Of a stretch of DNA of 64,000 nt, positions 36,212 to 47,192 are shown one piece after another. Below the pieces are notes generated by a model. The model was not told where the DNA came from and ran no database searches. It was given only the letters and a program-made list of their open reading frames with translations. The position numbers were made by a program, and so were the translations under genes. Source of the stretch: Staphylococcus caprae (GTDB taxonomy: Bacteria; Bacillota; Bacilli; Staphylococcales; Staphylococcaceae); contig NZ_PPRT01000028.1 of assembly GCF_002902725.1 (NCBI RefSeq), forward strand, positions 124,001 through 188,000, given 5' to 3'. Positions within the stretch are counted from its first letter, which is position 1. Every line of letters starts with the position of its first letter.

Positions 36212-38356
36212 TTATTCCTCATCATCGTCAGAATTACTATCTGAGTCTGAATCATTATTTTGTTGATCGCTTTTAGTTTGCGATGATTTATTGGAATCGT
36301 TGTTATCTTTTTTCTCTCTATCTCTAAAGTAATAGTTAATAACGTCTCTTCCTAAATCTCCACCATTTAACCAAGGTGGTGGGACGGGTTGATTGGTATA
36401 GACGATTGAGAATGAAAGTTTTGGATCTTTAATAGGTGCGTAACCAATATAAGTAGAGTTAACTCTTGGTTCACCATTTTGGAATACCTCAGCTGTACCC
36501 GTTTTACCTGCTGATGGTACGACAGTATTTCTAAAGCTGGCATATCCTGTACCATCTTTTTCATTAAACGCCATTTTGAATCCATCTTGAACTTCTTTGA
36601 TTTCATTTTCAGAGTTATTCACTCTATTAAGAACATTACCTTTAATTTTACGTTTTAAAGGACCTAATTCATCCTTATTCGTTGATTCGTGAATCGCTAA
36701 ACCTATGTGCGGTTGGATTCTATAACCATTATTTGCAATTGTTGAAACGTATTGTGACAACTGCAATGGTGTATACGTATCATATTGTCCGATAGATAAA
36801 TCTAAGTAGTTACCAGGATTATTTGTTAGTGGTTCGATTTGACCTGGTGTTTCATTTGGTAAATCTACACCTGTTTTAACTCCGAGACCAACTTGATTTA
36901 GTCCTTTTCGTAGCTTTTGACCTGCCGTTGCAATGTCATTAGGTAATGGCATACCAGAATAATAAGGGTCACCTGCTAATTTTAATGCTGTCTTAAACAT
37001 AAAGACGTTAGAAGAATGCATAAGCGCTTGCTTATCATTAATTGTCACTCGACCATCTTTGTTAAAGTAAGATCGTTTAGTTAGACCGCCTTGGAAGTGT
37101 AATGGTTCATCGACCATTGTTTCTCCTACTTTAATGGCATGGTTTTGATAACCAGCTAATAGCGTACCACCTTTGACAGATGAACCAACTGCATATTGTG
37201 CAGTGAAGTTTCCAATATCAAAGTCTTTAAGTTTACCTTGCTTGTCAATTTGCTTACCAGCTATCGCAAGAATGTCACCATTTTTAGGATTTTGTACTAC
37301 TATGAGCGCATTATCCATATCTTTGGCGCCTTGACTTCTCAACGTGGAAATTTCTTTTTCCAATAGAGATTCAACTTTCTTCTGTAAGTCAATATCAATG
37401 GTTAATTGTAAATCATGACCCCTTTTTCCTGGGTTGACGACTTCAGAGTTGATGACTTTACCAGATTTATCCGTAGTATATTTCATTTGTTTTTTAGTGC
37501 CTTTAAGAACATCTTCATATTGATATTCTAAATAAGATTTACCTACTCTGTCGTTTCTTGAATAGTCTTTAGAAAGATATTGTTCTGTCAATTCTTTTGG
37601 AATACCTTCTGAAGAAGTTGAAACGCCTCCGAATATACCTCTTAAAGTATCTCCGTATGGATATTTTCTATCCCAGTCCATAGATGTGTTTACTCCAGGT
37701 AACTTTGAAAGTTGTTGAGATACAGCAGCGTATTCTTTTTCAGTTACCCCATCATTTTTAATGGTTTGAGGATCTAACGTAGAACCAGCATTCATCTCAC
37801 GATAAATAGCTAGAATTTGTAAATCTTTTTTACTTAATTCATCTAATTGTTTTTTACCAATTTTATCTCTTTGTTGATTGTCATATTGTTCTTGAGTAAT
37901 GCTACCATTCTCTAATAATGACTGCTCTTTTTTCATTAAACGTTTTGCTTGTTCCGGATGGATTTGAACCCAGAAATCTTTTTTGTCGCGCTCTGTAATT
38001 TTATCCGTGTCCATCTTAATGAGACCAGATAATTTTTTAGCTGTATCAAGCATTTCTTGTTGTGTTGTCTTTCTGTTTCGTGTATATGTAATTGACATCT
38101 TTGAAGCATTATCAACAAGGACTTTACCATTTCTATCTAAAATGCGCCCTCTTGGTACTGATTCGTTAACTGTTATGTTTTCATCGTTCTTAATTAATTG
38201 TTTGTAATGTGATCCTTGTGCTATTTGCAAATAACCTAACCGTAACACTAGAATTGCGAAGATTAATACGATAAATCCAAATACAAAATTAATCCTCTTG
38301 TTCATGGTGTTTCTGGTTTTTTCATCATTTGATTTTTCTTTTAATCTTTTCAGCAA
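36212..38356 (-). CDS. pbp3: Penicillin-binding protein 3 (class B transpeptidase)
   Basis: This is a membrane-anchored class B PBP of 714 residues. One N-terminal membrane helix (about 22-44) is followed by the pedestal dimerisation domain (from about 60, with PRGRILDRNGKVLVDN) and the transpeptidase domain (about 345-690). The active-site motifs are SSVK with nucleophile S392, SSN in LMHSSNVFMF, and KTG in SAGKTGTAEV. The C-terminal tail is Asp/Ser/Asn-rich and disordered. Location upstream of rpmG and downstream of sodA matches S. aureus PBP3. It is not PBP2a: the sequence lacks the mecA-type extension, and no mec region is present. Confidence 0.93.
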   Translation of the reverse strand: MLKRLKEKSNDEKTRNTMNKRINFVFGFIVLIFAILVLRLGYLQIAQGSHYKQLIKNDENITVNESVPRGRILDRNGKVLVDNASKMSITYTRNRKTTQQEMLDTAKKLSGLIKMDTDKITERDKKDFWVQIHPEQAKRLMKKEQSLLENGSITQEQYDNQQRDKIGKKQLDELSKKDLQILAIYREMNAGSTLDPQTIKNDGVTEKEYAAVSQQLSKLPGVNTSMDWDRKYPYGDTLRGIFGGVSTSSEGIPKELTEQYLSKDYSRNDRVGKSYLEYQYEDVLKGTKKQMKYTTDKSGKVINSEVVNPGKRGHDLQLTIDIDLQKKVESLLEKEISTLRSQGAKDMDNALIVVQNPKNGDILAIAGKQIDKQGKLKDFDIGNFTAQYAVGSSVKGGTLLAGYQNHAIKVGETMVDEPLHFQGGLTKRSYFNKDGRVTINDKQALMHSSNVFMFKTALKLAGDPYYSGMPLPNDIATAGQKLRKGLNQVGLGVKTGVDLPNETPGQIEPLTNNPGNYLDLSIGQYDTYTPLQLSQYVSTIANNGYRIQPHIGLAIHESTNKDELGPLKRKIKGNVLNRVNNSENEIKEVQDGFKMAFNEKDGTGYASFRNTVVPSAGKTGTAEVFQNGEPRVNSTYIGYAPIKDPKLSFSIVYTNQPVPPPWLNGGDLGRDVINYYFRDREKKDNNDSNKSSQTKSDQQNNDSDSDSNSDDDEE

Positions 38357-38429
38357 AACAACCTACCTCTATTCAACGTGTCTCATACAAATGATATATG
38401 ATATTAGATTATTTTTCTATCATTTTGAC

Positions 38430-38460
38430 AAAAAAATAACGGTCTCTCAATTGAGACCGT
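38430..38460 (-). terminator. sodA terminator
   Basis: The arms ACGGTCTC (38439-38446) and GAGACCGT (38453-38460) pair perfectly, and the minus strand continues into TATTTTTTTG. It begins 16 bases after the sodA stop codon. Confidence 0.9.
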
Positions 38461-38476
38461 CAATCTTGTAGCAAAA

Positions 38477-39076
38477 TTATTTTGCTGCTTTATATAATTC
38501 GTCAACTTTTTCCCAGTTAACAACATTCCAGAATGCACTGATATAATCTGGACGTTTGTTTTGATATTTAAGGTAATAAGCGTGTTCCCAAACATCTAAA
38601 CCTAAGATTGGTGTTTTACCTTCAGTTAATGGGTTATCTTGGTTTGGTGTAGTTACGATTTCTAATTGACCGTTGTTTACTACTAACCAAGCCCAACCTG
38701 AACCGAAACGAGCTGCTGCTTTGTCAGCGAATTCTTTTTTGAATTCATCTAAAGAGCCCCATTGTTCTTTGATTTTGTCTACAACTTCACCTTTTTCTTC
38801 AGAATTAGGTGATAATAATTCCCAGAATAATGAGTGGTTTAAGTGACCGCCACCATTGTTACGTACTGCTGTTTGAATATCAGAAGGTACGCTATCTAAA
38901 TTTGCAACAATTTCTTCGATTGATTTAGCTTCTAAATCTGTTCCTTCAACTGCTGAGTTTAATTTAGTTACATATGTGTTATGGTGTTTGTCGTGATGAA
39001 TCTCCATAGTTTGTTTATCGATGTGTGGTTCTAATGCATCATATGCATAAGGTAATTTTGGTAATTCAAAAGCCAT
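38477..39076 (-). CDS. sodA: Superoxide dismutase [Mn/Fe]
   Basis: SodA disproportionates superoxide in the cytoplasm. The 199-residue protein has all metal ligands of the Fe/Mn family: H27, a histidine near 81 in [10 protein letters not shown]161 and H165 in [12 protein letters not shown]. The [11 protein letters not shown] and DVWEHAYY signatures are intact. It is monocistronic with its own terminator and the ribosome binding site AGGAGG. S. aureus also has SodM; the position next to zur and pbp3 identifies SodA. Confidence 0.97.
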   Translation of the reverse strand: MAFELPKLPYAYDALEPHIDKQTMEIHHDKHHNTYVTKLNSAVEGTDLEAKSIEEIVANLDSVPSDIQTAVRNNGGGHLNHSLFWELLSPNSEEKGEVVDKIKEQWGSLDEFKKEFADKAAARFGSGWAWLVVNNGQLEIVTTPNQDNPLTEGKTPILGLDVWEHAYYLKYQNKRPDYISAFWNVVNWEKVDELYKAAK

Positions 39077-39305
39077 AAATAATCATCCTCCTAAATTGTC
39101 TGTACAATAATCATAACAAGTAGCTTTTATAGCAACAATGAATATGCTTACAACACATTCAAATCTAACTACCAATTATTTTTATTACATCTTTAATATA
39201 TCTCAAATCTGTGAAATTTAAACATAGAAATACTTAAAAATTAATCTTTTATTAATAATTCAGACTATCGGCCTATGTTTTGATGATGTAATCTTTTAAA
39301 AATAA

Positions 39306-39332
39306 AACCATCAACTTAAATAGCTGATGGTT
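39306..39332 (-). terminator. Terminator of the znuC-znuB-zur operon
   Basis: The arms AACCATCA (39306-39313) and TGATGGTT (39325-39332) form an 8-bp stem. On the minus strand the 3' arm runs into TTATTTTTAAAAG. It starts five bases after the zur stop codon. Confidence 0.8.
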
Positions 39333-39337
39333 AGAAA

Positions 39338-39754
39338 TTATGCTTTACGTTGACATGTTTCGCATACACCATAAACTTCTAATTTATGTGTGTGTATCGC
39401 GACGTTAGGTAAAAATTGTTTGATTTGCTCAATTGGACAAAAGTCTATCACCTTTGTGTCTCCACATTGTTCACAAATAAAGTGATGATGATGGTGATTA
39501 GTACAAGCAATTCTAAATTTCATTTCACCTTCTAATTCAGTACTTTCGATAATACCTAAATCTTTAAATAGGTGGAGGTTTCGATAAACTGTATCGAAAG
39601 AAATGCCTGGATAGTCTTTATCCATTTTTTGTTGAATATGTTTGGCATTTAGATATTTGTCTTCTTCTACAAATATATCCAACATATCTTTACGCTTATC
39701 TGTATATTTAAGTCCATTATCTTTTAAAATTTTAATCGCATCATTTGTATTCAT
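39338..39754 (-). CDS. zur: Zinc uptake regulator Zur (Fur family)
   Basis: This 138-residue Fur-family repressor has an N-terminal winged helix (about 1-85, with [21 protein letters not shown] as the recognition region). The C-terminal dimerisation domain has a histidine run, [23 protein letters not shown], and a second pair near the end, CETC. The two CxxC pairs form the structural zinc site. Being co-transcribed with znuB, overlapped by 14 bases, identifies it as Zur rather than Fur or PerR. A Zur-box-like site upstream of znuC suggests feedback control of its own operon. Confidence 0.93.
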   Translation of the reverse strand: MNTNDAIKILKDNGLKYTDKRKDMLDIFVEEDKYLNAKHIQQKMDKDYPGISFDTVYRNLHLFKDLGIIESTELEGEMKFRIACTNHHHHHFICEQCGDTKVIDFCPIEQIKQFLPNVAIHTHKLEVYGVCETCQRKA

Positions 39755-40604
39755 TTGAAATTGCTCCCTTTTTGAACTTAACTTTTAACTTTTGGTAAAT
39801 CATTGTTATCATCAGCATAATTACTAATAATACTACAATAACACCACCAGGTGAAATGTTCATATAAAATGCTAAAACTAAACCTAATATGACTGCTGAT
39901 TCACCAAGGACAACACTGAGTGCAATGAGCTGTTTAAACCCTTTAGTTAAACGCATAGAGATGGCAATCGGAAGTGTAATCAATGCACTTACTAACAATA
40001 TCCCTACAACTCTCATTGAAGCTGAAATCACCATAGCTACAATAATAATAAATAAGAATTGAATCCATTTAGGTATACCAATAACCTTACTATATTCTTC
40101 ATCAAATGATAGTATGAACAACTCTTTATAAAATAATGTAATAAATAGCACGACGATGATTGTAATAACGATTATTGTAGTTAAATCACTTAAATTAACA
40201 GCACTAATAGAGCCAAATAGAAGTCCCACTATCTCTTGATTGAAACCATCTGCTAATGAAATAAAGATCGCACTTAGCGCAATACCGGCACTCATTATAA
40301 TAGGAATCGCTATTTCTTGATAATTTGAAAACGATGTTCTTAACTTTTCAATTAAAAGTGCTCCAATAACCGCAAAAAGTATCCCGAACCACATTGGGTT
40401 AATGAGAGACAAAGCTGGTATTACTGTGAGTATAAACATTCCAAATGAAATACCCCCTAAAGTGACATGGCTGAGAGCATCAGCTATAAGTGATAACCTT
40501 CTTACAACTATAAAAGCACCTATTAAAGGTGCGATAAACCCTATTAAAATGCCGCTAATCAGAGAGTACCTCATAAAATCAAAATTTAATAACGCGTCTA
40601 TCAC
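39741..40604 (-). CDS. znuB: Zinc ABC transporter permease ZnuB (AdcB)
   Basis: This 287-residue protein of the ABC-3 metal permease family has about eight membrane helices. It starts with [51 protein letters not shown], a stretch diagnostic for metal-type permeases. The segment [14 protein letters not shown] in the second half is also typical. It works with ZnuC; no solute-binding protein (ZnuA/AdcA) gene is present in this window, so that subunit must be encoded elsewhere. It lies 25 bases after znuC. Confidence 0.92.
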   Translation of the reverse strand: MIDALLNFDFMRYSLISGILIGFIAPLIGAFIVVRRLSLIADALSHVTLGGISFGMFILTVIPALSLINPMWFGILFAVIGALLIEKLRTSFSNYQEIAIPIIMSAGIALSAIFISLADGFNQEIVGLLFGSISAVNLSDLTTIIVITIIVVLFITLFYKELFILSFDEEYSKVIGIPKWIQFLFIIIVAMVISASMRVVGILLVSALITLPIAISMRLTKGFKQLIALSVVLGESAVILGLVLAFYMNISPGGVIVVLLVIMLMITMIYQKLKVKFKKGAISNEYK

Positions 40605-40629
40605 AAGTTACACTCCTTAATATTTAATT

Positions 40630-41421
40630 TCATGAGCTTTTTTCCTCATCGTTATTGCAACACGCTCTGTTATGTTGATGATCAACGAATTGAATTGGAT
40701 GACCATAGATTTTAGATATTTCTACTTCATCTAATGATTTAAAATCTTCTGTTGTGCCATGAAAATGAAGATGTTTGTTCAGACATGCAACCTCCGTAGC
40801 TGTATCTGCAACTACTCCAATATCATGTGTCACCAGAATAATCGTGATACCTTCTTTTTTGAGCCTATCTAATGTTTCGTAAAACTTGTTCACATGTTTC
40901 GCATCAATACCATTGGTTGGCTCGTCTAAAACTAATACACTCGGATTTGAAATCAGTGCCCTAGCAATTAATACACGTTGCTGTTGGCCTCCTGATAATT
41001 CGGCAATATTTTTATTGATTAAGTGAGAAATGTTTAATCGTTTTAATACATCTTCCACTTTTTTATTATCACTTTTATTAAATTTCTGGAAAAGTTTCTT
41101 TGTCTTAGTTAAACCACTTAATACAACTTCTTTTACACTTGCTGGAAAACCTGCATTAAATGCTGTTGCTTTTTGGGAAACATAACTAATCTTTAAAGAT
41201 GATTTGTTGCCTTTATACAAATGACCCTCAACAAATATTTCTCCTTTTTGTAAAGGTAACAGCCCTAAAATGATTTTAAGTAAAGTTGACTTTCCAGCAC
41301 CATTTGGACCAACGATGGCAAGAAATTCTCCTTTGTTAATTTTAATATTTATATTTTCTAATACATGTTTATTGTCGAAATAATAATCTATATTTCGTAA
41401 TTCGAAAACTGGCGTCGTCAT
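40630..41421 (-). CDS. znuC: Zinc ABC transporter ATP-binding protein ZnuC (AdcC)
   Basis: This 263-residue ABC ATPase has Walker A GPNGAGKST, the signature ELSGGQQQRVLIARAL, Walker B VLVLDEPTNGID and the switch histidine in ILVTHDIG. A histidine- and cysteine-containing tail, HQHNRACCNNDEEK, could bind metal. I chose the ATG at 41421, preceded by GAGGTG at the right spacing; an in-frame start five codons earlier overlaps that site. It is the first gene of znuC-znuB-zur, downstream of a candidate Zur box. Confidence 0.92.
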   Translation of the reverse strand: MTTPVFELRNIDYYFDNKHVLENINIKINKGEFLAIVGPNGAGKSTLLKIILGLLPLQKGEIFVEGHLYKGNKSSLKISYVSQKATAFNAGFPASVKEVVLSGLTKTKKLFQKFNKSDNKKVEDVLKRLNISHLINKNIAELSGGQQQRVLIARALISNPSVLVLDEPTNGIDAKHVNKFYETLDRLKKEGITIILVTHDIGVVADTATEVACLNKHLHFHGTTEDFKSLDEVEISKIYGHPIQFVDHQHNRACCNNDEEKSS

Positions 41422-41468
41422 GTTTTCACCTCGCATATAACTATACAGCTTTGCAAATGTTATGTAAA

Positions 41469-41483
41469 TAGTAATGTTTACGA
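41469..41483 (-). promoter_or_regulatory. Candidate Zur box upstream of znuC
   Basis: On the minus strand TCGTAAACATTACTA is a 15-base imperfect palindrome close to the Zur operator core (TCGTAATnATTACGA). It lies about 48 bases upstream of the znuC start. Regulation by zinc through Zur is inferred from this match and from the presence of zur in the same operon. Confidence 0.55.
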
Positions 41484-41495
41484 CTAAATAAAAGA

Positions 41496-41541
41496 AGCGA
41501 GATTGAAATCATTTATCAAATGGTATGATTTCAATCTCGCT
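41496..41541 (-). terminator. Terminator downstream of nfo
   Basis: A 17-bp perfect inverted repeat (arms 41496-41512 and 41525-41541, beginning AGCGAGATTGAAATC) is followed on the minus strand by TCTTTTATTTAG. It lies 34 bases after the nfo stop codon and separates that transcript from the znuC promoter region. Confidence 0.85.
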
Positions 41542-41575
41542 CCGTCGAGTGTTTCCTGTATTAGGAAAAAGCTAT

Positions 41576-42475
<900 letters not shown>

Positions 42476-43819
42476 CTATCCTTTATTATTTTTACGTTTT
42501 TGTCTGTTTTGTCTTTTACTATAAAGCTTTCTCTCTTGACGTTTCATTTTTTCTACTTCTTGCTTAAACTTTTTCTTATAACCTGGTTTAACTTTTCTTT
42601 TGGATTTACTTCGAACTTTATGTTTAACTTCGTTTGTTAGATGGTCATCTTTGCGTTGTCTTGTTCGTCTTGTATCATGTGCTTTAATCGGTTTTAGTTC
42701 GCCATTTTTAATGTCTACATTTTCAAAATGATAGCCTTTATCTTCGATTAATGAAATATTATGCTCTTCATCAGGACTATAAAGCGTAATTGCTACTCCT
42801 TTATAATTACCCCTTCCTGTTCGTCCTACGCGATGAGTAAAGAAATCAATATCATTTGGTACGTCAAAGTTAATCACGTGACTCACGCCTTCGATATCAA
42901 TACCTCTTGAAGCAAGATCACTTGCAATCACGTATTGGAAGTCTAAGTTTCTAATACGCTTCATTTGTTGTTTACGTTCTCTAGGTGTTAAGCCCCCGTG
43001 AATCATACCGACTTTAATACCTTCATTATTTAAAGAATTTGCAAGTTCGTTTGCATTTTCTCTACTATTACAGAAAATGATACATAAATACGGATTTAAC
43101 ATATCGATAAGACTTAACGTTTTATCGATTTTGGCAGTACCTTTTGTAGGTATAAGATAAAATTCAATGTTTTTCTTATTTTGAGACTTACTATCAACCT
43201 CAACGAATTCAGGTTGACTTAAATATTTATTTAAAAATGGTTGCAATGATTTAGGAATAGTTGCACTAAATACTGCAATGTGAGCCTCGTCATCTAATCG
43301 TGCTGCGATATAATCTACATCTTCAATTAAACCTAAATCAATCATTAAGTCAGCTTCGTCCACAATTAAATTGCTGGCAAGGTGCGCATGAAGATATCCG
43401 CCTTGTGCAAGATCATTAATACGTGTAGGTGTACCAATAATTAATTGGGGTTGTCTATTACAACGTTGTTTATCTTTTTCGATATCAGTACCGCCGATAA
43501 ACAATTTAACACTTACATCTTGTTTGAATTGACTCAGATGACTAGCCGTTTGAAATAATTGTTGAGCGAGTTCTCGTGTTGGTGCAACGACAATGGCTTG
43601 TGGTTCTTGAACATCTACATCAATCTTTTGCATTAAAGGTAATAAGAAAGAATGTGACTTTCCTGTACCTGTTTGTGATTGACCAATCAAGTTAGTACCT
43701 TTCAATATTCTAGGGATTATTCTATTTTGTATTTCTGTAGGTTTTTCAAAATTAAGGTCTTGAACCGCTTTAATTAAACTTTCGTCTAAATTAAAATGCT
43801 CAAATGGATGTTTTGCCAT
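42476..43819 (-). CDS. cshB: DEAD-box RNA helicase CshB
   Basis: This 447-residue ATP-dependent RNA helicase has motif Q (EHFNLDESLIKAVQDLNFEKPTEIQ), Walker A QSQTGTGKSH, Walker B VDEAD, SAT in VFSATIP and motif VI HRVGRTGRG. The C-terminal 70 residues are extremely basic (for example RSKSKRKVKPGYKKKFKQ) and likely bind RNA. CshB-type helicases act in cold adaptation and RNA turnover. The gene order trmK-Nif3-cshB-nfo matches other staphylococci. Confidence 0.93.
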   Translation of the reverse strand: MAKHPFEHFNLDESLIKAVQDLNFEKPTEIQNRIIPRILKGTNLIGQSQTGTGKSHSFLLPLMQKIDVDVQEPQAIVVAPTRELAQQLFQTASHLSQFKQDVSVKLFIGGTDIEKDKQRCNRQPQLIIGTPTRINDLAQGGYLHAHLASNLIVDEADLMIDLGLIEDVDYIAARLDDEAHIAVFSATIPKSLQPFLNKYLSQPEFVEVDSKSQNKKNIEFYLIPTKGTAKIDKTLSLIDMLNPYLCIIFCNSRENANELANSLNNEGIKVGMIHGGLTPRERKQQMKRIRNLDFQYVIASDLASRGIDIEGVSHVINFDVPNDIDFFTHRVGRTGRGNYKGVAITLYSPDEEHNISLIEDKGYHFENVDIKNGELKPIKAHDTRRTRQRKDDHLTNEVKHKVRSKSKRKVKPGYKKKFKQEVEKMKRQERKLYSKRQNRQKRKNNKG

Positions 43820-43854
43820 GATATGGCCTCCTTTAAAGTCTAATAAGCAATATA

Positions 43855-44955
43855 TTATTTATAAGTGAATGGATCGGTGTTAATATCTGAGGCTTCGATA
43901 GGTAACTCATCTTTATACTCAAATAGCCAGTCTTCTAGCAACGATTTTAAGCCTTGCTTCATTACAAATTCGCTATAGTGGTTAATATCTAATAAATTAA
44001 CACCTTGTATTTTAGCATCTAATGCGTCGTGATGTTTGATATCTCCAGTTACAAATACATCAGCACCCAATTTTTGCGCTTCATATTCAAAACCAATTCC
44101 TGAACCGCCTATCATAGCAACTTTGTTAATGACTGCGTCAGGATGACCCGTATATCTTAAACTATTGATATTTAATTGCTCTTTAGTGTAACTAGAAAAC
44201 TCATCTAAAGTCATCGTATGAGGAAGCTCACCTATGATACCTAAACCATACTTGCTTCTTTTCTGCAGTTTAATAAAATCATATACGGGTGTTTCATAAG
44301 GATGATAATTTATAATTGCCTGTTCGGTGATTTGTTTTTCATTTTCAGAAATCATAAATTCGAGTTTAATCTCATCTACATATTCTATACTATCGAGTTG
44401 ACCGAGATAAGGATTGGCTTCTCCAACAGGTTTAAATTGTCCCTTTCCTGCGCTTTCAAAGAAACAGTATTCGTAATTTCCTTCTTTAGCTAAGCCGAGT
44501 TGATTGAGTTGGTCTTTAAAGTTTTCGACATTTTCTTTAGGGATAAAAGTTTGAACCTTATAATACGTCGTATTTTGTTGGTTAATTAGTTTAATATTAT
44601 TTAAACCAAGCGTGTCTGCTAGCATCTTATTTACGCCATTTGGATTTACATCTAAATTTGTATGCATTGCGATAAGGTTAATATCGTTTTGAATTAGTTT
44701 GCGTATAATCTTGCCGTAACCAGTTTGAACGATATTTTTAATCCCTTTGAAGATAAGTGGATGATGTGCAATGATGGTATTTATATTTTTGTCTATCGCT
44801 TGATTGACGACGTCTTCAGTACAATCTAAGGCGGTTAATATACCATTGACTTGTTGGTTTTCATCGCCGATTAGTAATCCGACATTATCCCATGATTCCG
44901 CTGTGGAAAATGGCACATGTGTATCTAAAATAGATATGAGTTTACTCAATTTCAT
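43855..44955 (-). CDS. Nif3-like dinuclear metal center protein (YqfO)
   Basis: This 366-residue protein belongs to the Nif3/DUF34 family. The N-terminal and C-terminal parts form one conserved domain with metal ligands in TIIAHHPLIFKG, AMHTNLDVNPNGVN and VFVTGDIKHHDALDA. A PII-like (CutA-like) insert occupies about residues 125-235. A role as a GTP cyclohydrolase-type or metal-binding protein has been proposed for the family, but none is established. It overlaps trmK by 14 bases, an association conserved across Firmicutes. Confidence 0.88.
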   Translation of the reverse strand: MKLSKLISILDTHVPFSTAESWDNVGLLIGDENQQVNGILTALDCTEDVVNQAIDKNINTIIAHHPLIFKGIKNIVQTGYGKIIRKLIQNDINLIAMHTNLDVNPNGVNKMLADTLGLNNIKLINQQNTTYYKVQTFIPKENVENFKDQLNQLGLAKEGNYEYCFFESAGKGQFKPVGEANPYLGQLDSIEYVDEIKLEFMISENEKQITEQAIINYHPYETPVYDFIKLQKRSKYGLGIIGELPHTMTLDEFSSYTKEQLNINSLRYTGHPDAVINKVAMIGGSGIGFEYEAQKLGADVFVTGDIKHHDALDAKIQGVNLLDINHYSEFVMKQGLKSLLEDWLFEYKDELPIEASDINTDPFTYK

Positions 44956-45634
44956 TATCTAACACCTCTTGTATGAGATTAATTTCACTTTCAATTTCTT
45001 TAAGTCTCTCATGATGTGTTGATGAATTCAATTGTGACTTAATATGATAGAGTGCTTCGAGTTCTCTATTCCACTTTTTATAGAAATAATCATTCTTTTC
45101 CTTTAATAAATATGGGCCGAATTTTGCTTCTTTTGTAGAGAGTGGTTTCAAAGATTGATTAAATTCTGCTACTACAATTTCATAAATATGCCCTTTTTCT
45201 TCAAGAATGACCTCATCTATAATTTCATAATTCAGTGACGTTAAGACATTTCTTAAGACTTGCGTTTGGATATTGCTTTGTAAGATAAGCCTTGGATGAT
45301 GTGTTAATTTTTCTTGCCCTTCTTTTAAAATTGAAGCAATAAGAGGTCCACCCATGCCGCAAATCGTTATATTATCAATGTTATCAGCATGATTGATAAC
45401 GGCTAAACCGTCACCTAAGCGGACGTCGATTGATTCATTTAAGTCATTTTCAGCGACATTATTCACCGCAGCCTTATATGGTCCTTTAATGACCTCACCA
45501 GCAATTGCACTTGTACATATCTTGTTTTGTATTGCATAAATAGGTAAATAAGCGTGATCTGAACCAATATCAGCTAGTGTTCCTTGCTTTAAAAATGAGC
45601 ACACACGCAATAATCGTTGATTTAAATTAATCAT
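44942..45634 (-). CDS. trmK: tRNA (adenine(22)-N(1))-methyltransferase TrmK
   Basis: TrmK makes m1A at position 22 of certain tRNAs. The 230-residue protein has the SAM-binding motif TLADIGSDHAYLPIYA, the catalytic-loop-like ITICGMGGPLIASIL, and a C-terminal coiled-coil domain (about 160-230). I use the ATG at 45634, preceded by GAGGAG; an upstream start at 45649 would place that sequence inside the gene. It forms an operon with the Nif3-like gene and follows rpoD after a terminator. Confidence 0.93.
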   Translation of the reverse strand: MINLNQRLLRVCSFLKQGTLADIGSDHAYLPIYAIQNKICTSAIAGEVIKGPYKAAVNNVAENDLNESIDVRLGDGLAVINHADNIDNITICGMGGPLIASILKEGQEKLTHHPRLILQSNIQTQVLRNVLTSLNYEIIDEVILEEKGHIYEIVVAEFNQSLKPLSTKEAKFGPYLLKEKNDYFYKKWNRELEALYHIKSQLNSSTHHERLKEIESEINLIQEVLDNEIE

Positions 45635-45656
45635 GTTTAAACTCCTCATATGTATT

Positions 45657-45709
45657 AAAAAAGAGTGGGATTGAATTCAGTATATTGAAAATTGAATTCA
45701 TTATCCCAC
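45657..45709 (-). terminator. rpoD terminator
   Basis: GTGGGA (45665-45670) pairs with TCCCAC (45704-45709), and TGAATTCA (45672-45679) with TGAATTCA (45693-45700), forming a bulged hairpin. On the minus strand it runs into CTTTTTTAATAC. A second partial inverted repeat, TTGGGC / GCCCAA, lies between it and the rpoD stop codon near 45734-45779. The whole 45650-45791 gap resembles the intergenic element at 12134-12300 in layout. Confidence 0.7.
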
Positions 45710-45791
45710 CCCTTTCAAGTGTGATGATTCGATTGGGCGAGGTAGAAAACGATGTTTATTCATTCATAGACACTTGCCCAACTTTATTATT

Positions 45792-46943
<1,152 letters not shown>

Positions 46944-46949
46944 CTATAT

Positions 46950-46957
46950 ATTATATC
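46950..46957 (-). promoter_or_regulatory. Candidate extended -10 promoter upstream of rpoD
   Basis: On the minus strand TGATATAAT is a good extended -10 element about 52 bases upstream of the rpoD start; no clear -35 is visible. It would allow rpoD to be made separately from dnaG. Nothing else recognisable lies in the gap 46899-47192. Confidence 0.35.
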
Positions 46958-47192
46958 AATTAAATATGATTTGTATATTGTAAATATTGAATTAATCACT
47001 TTCAATTAAGCCATTTTAATATTTTATATAGGCACTTCATCAAGATTTTAATTAAAAATCAATCATACATTTAAAAATTGTGACATAGTTTTACTACCCA
47101 CTCAACCTTATTAGTAACCATTGTTTAGAATGTGTGAATGTTTTCATTATTGTATCGCTTTTATATTATTACGCTTTTCAATTTCACTATAT

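Noticed and set aside
36212-38356. Possible methicillin-resistance transpeptidase
   Set aside because: The protein is a class B PBP with SSVK at residue 392 and the pbp3 neighbourhood (rpmG, sodA). There are no mec regulators or cassette recombinases, so it is the native PBP3.
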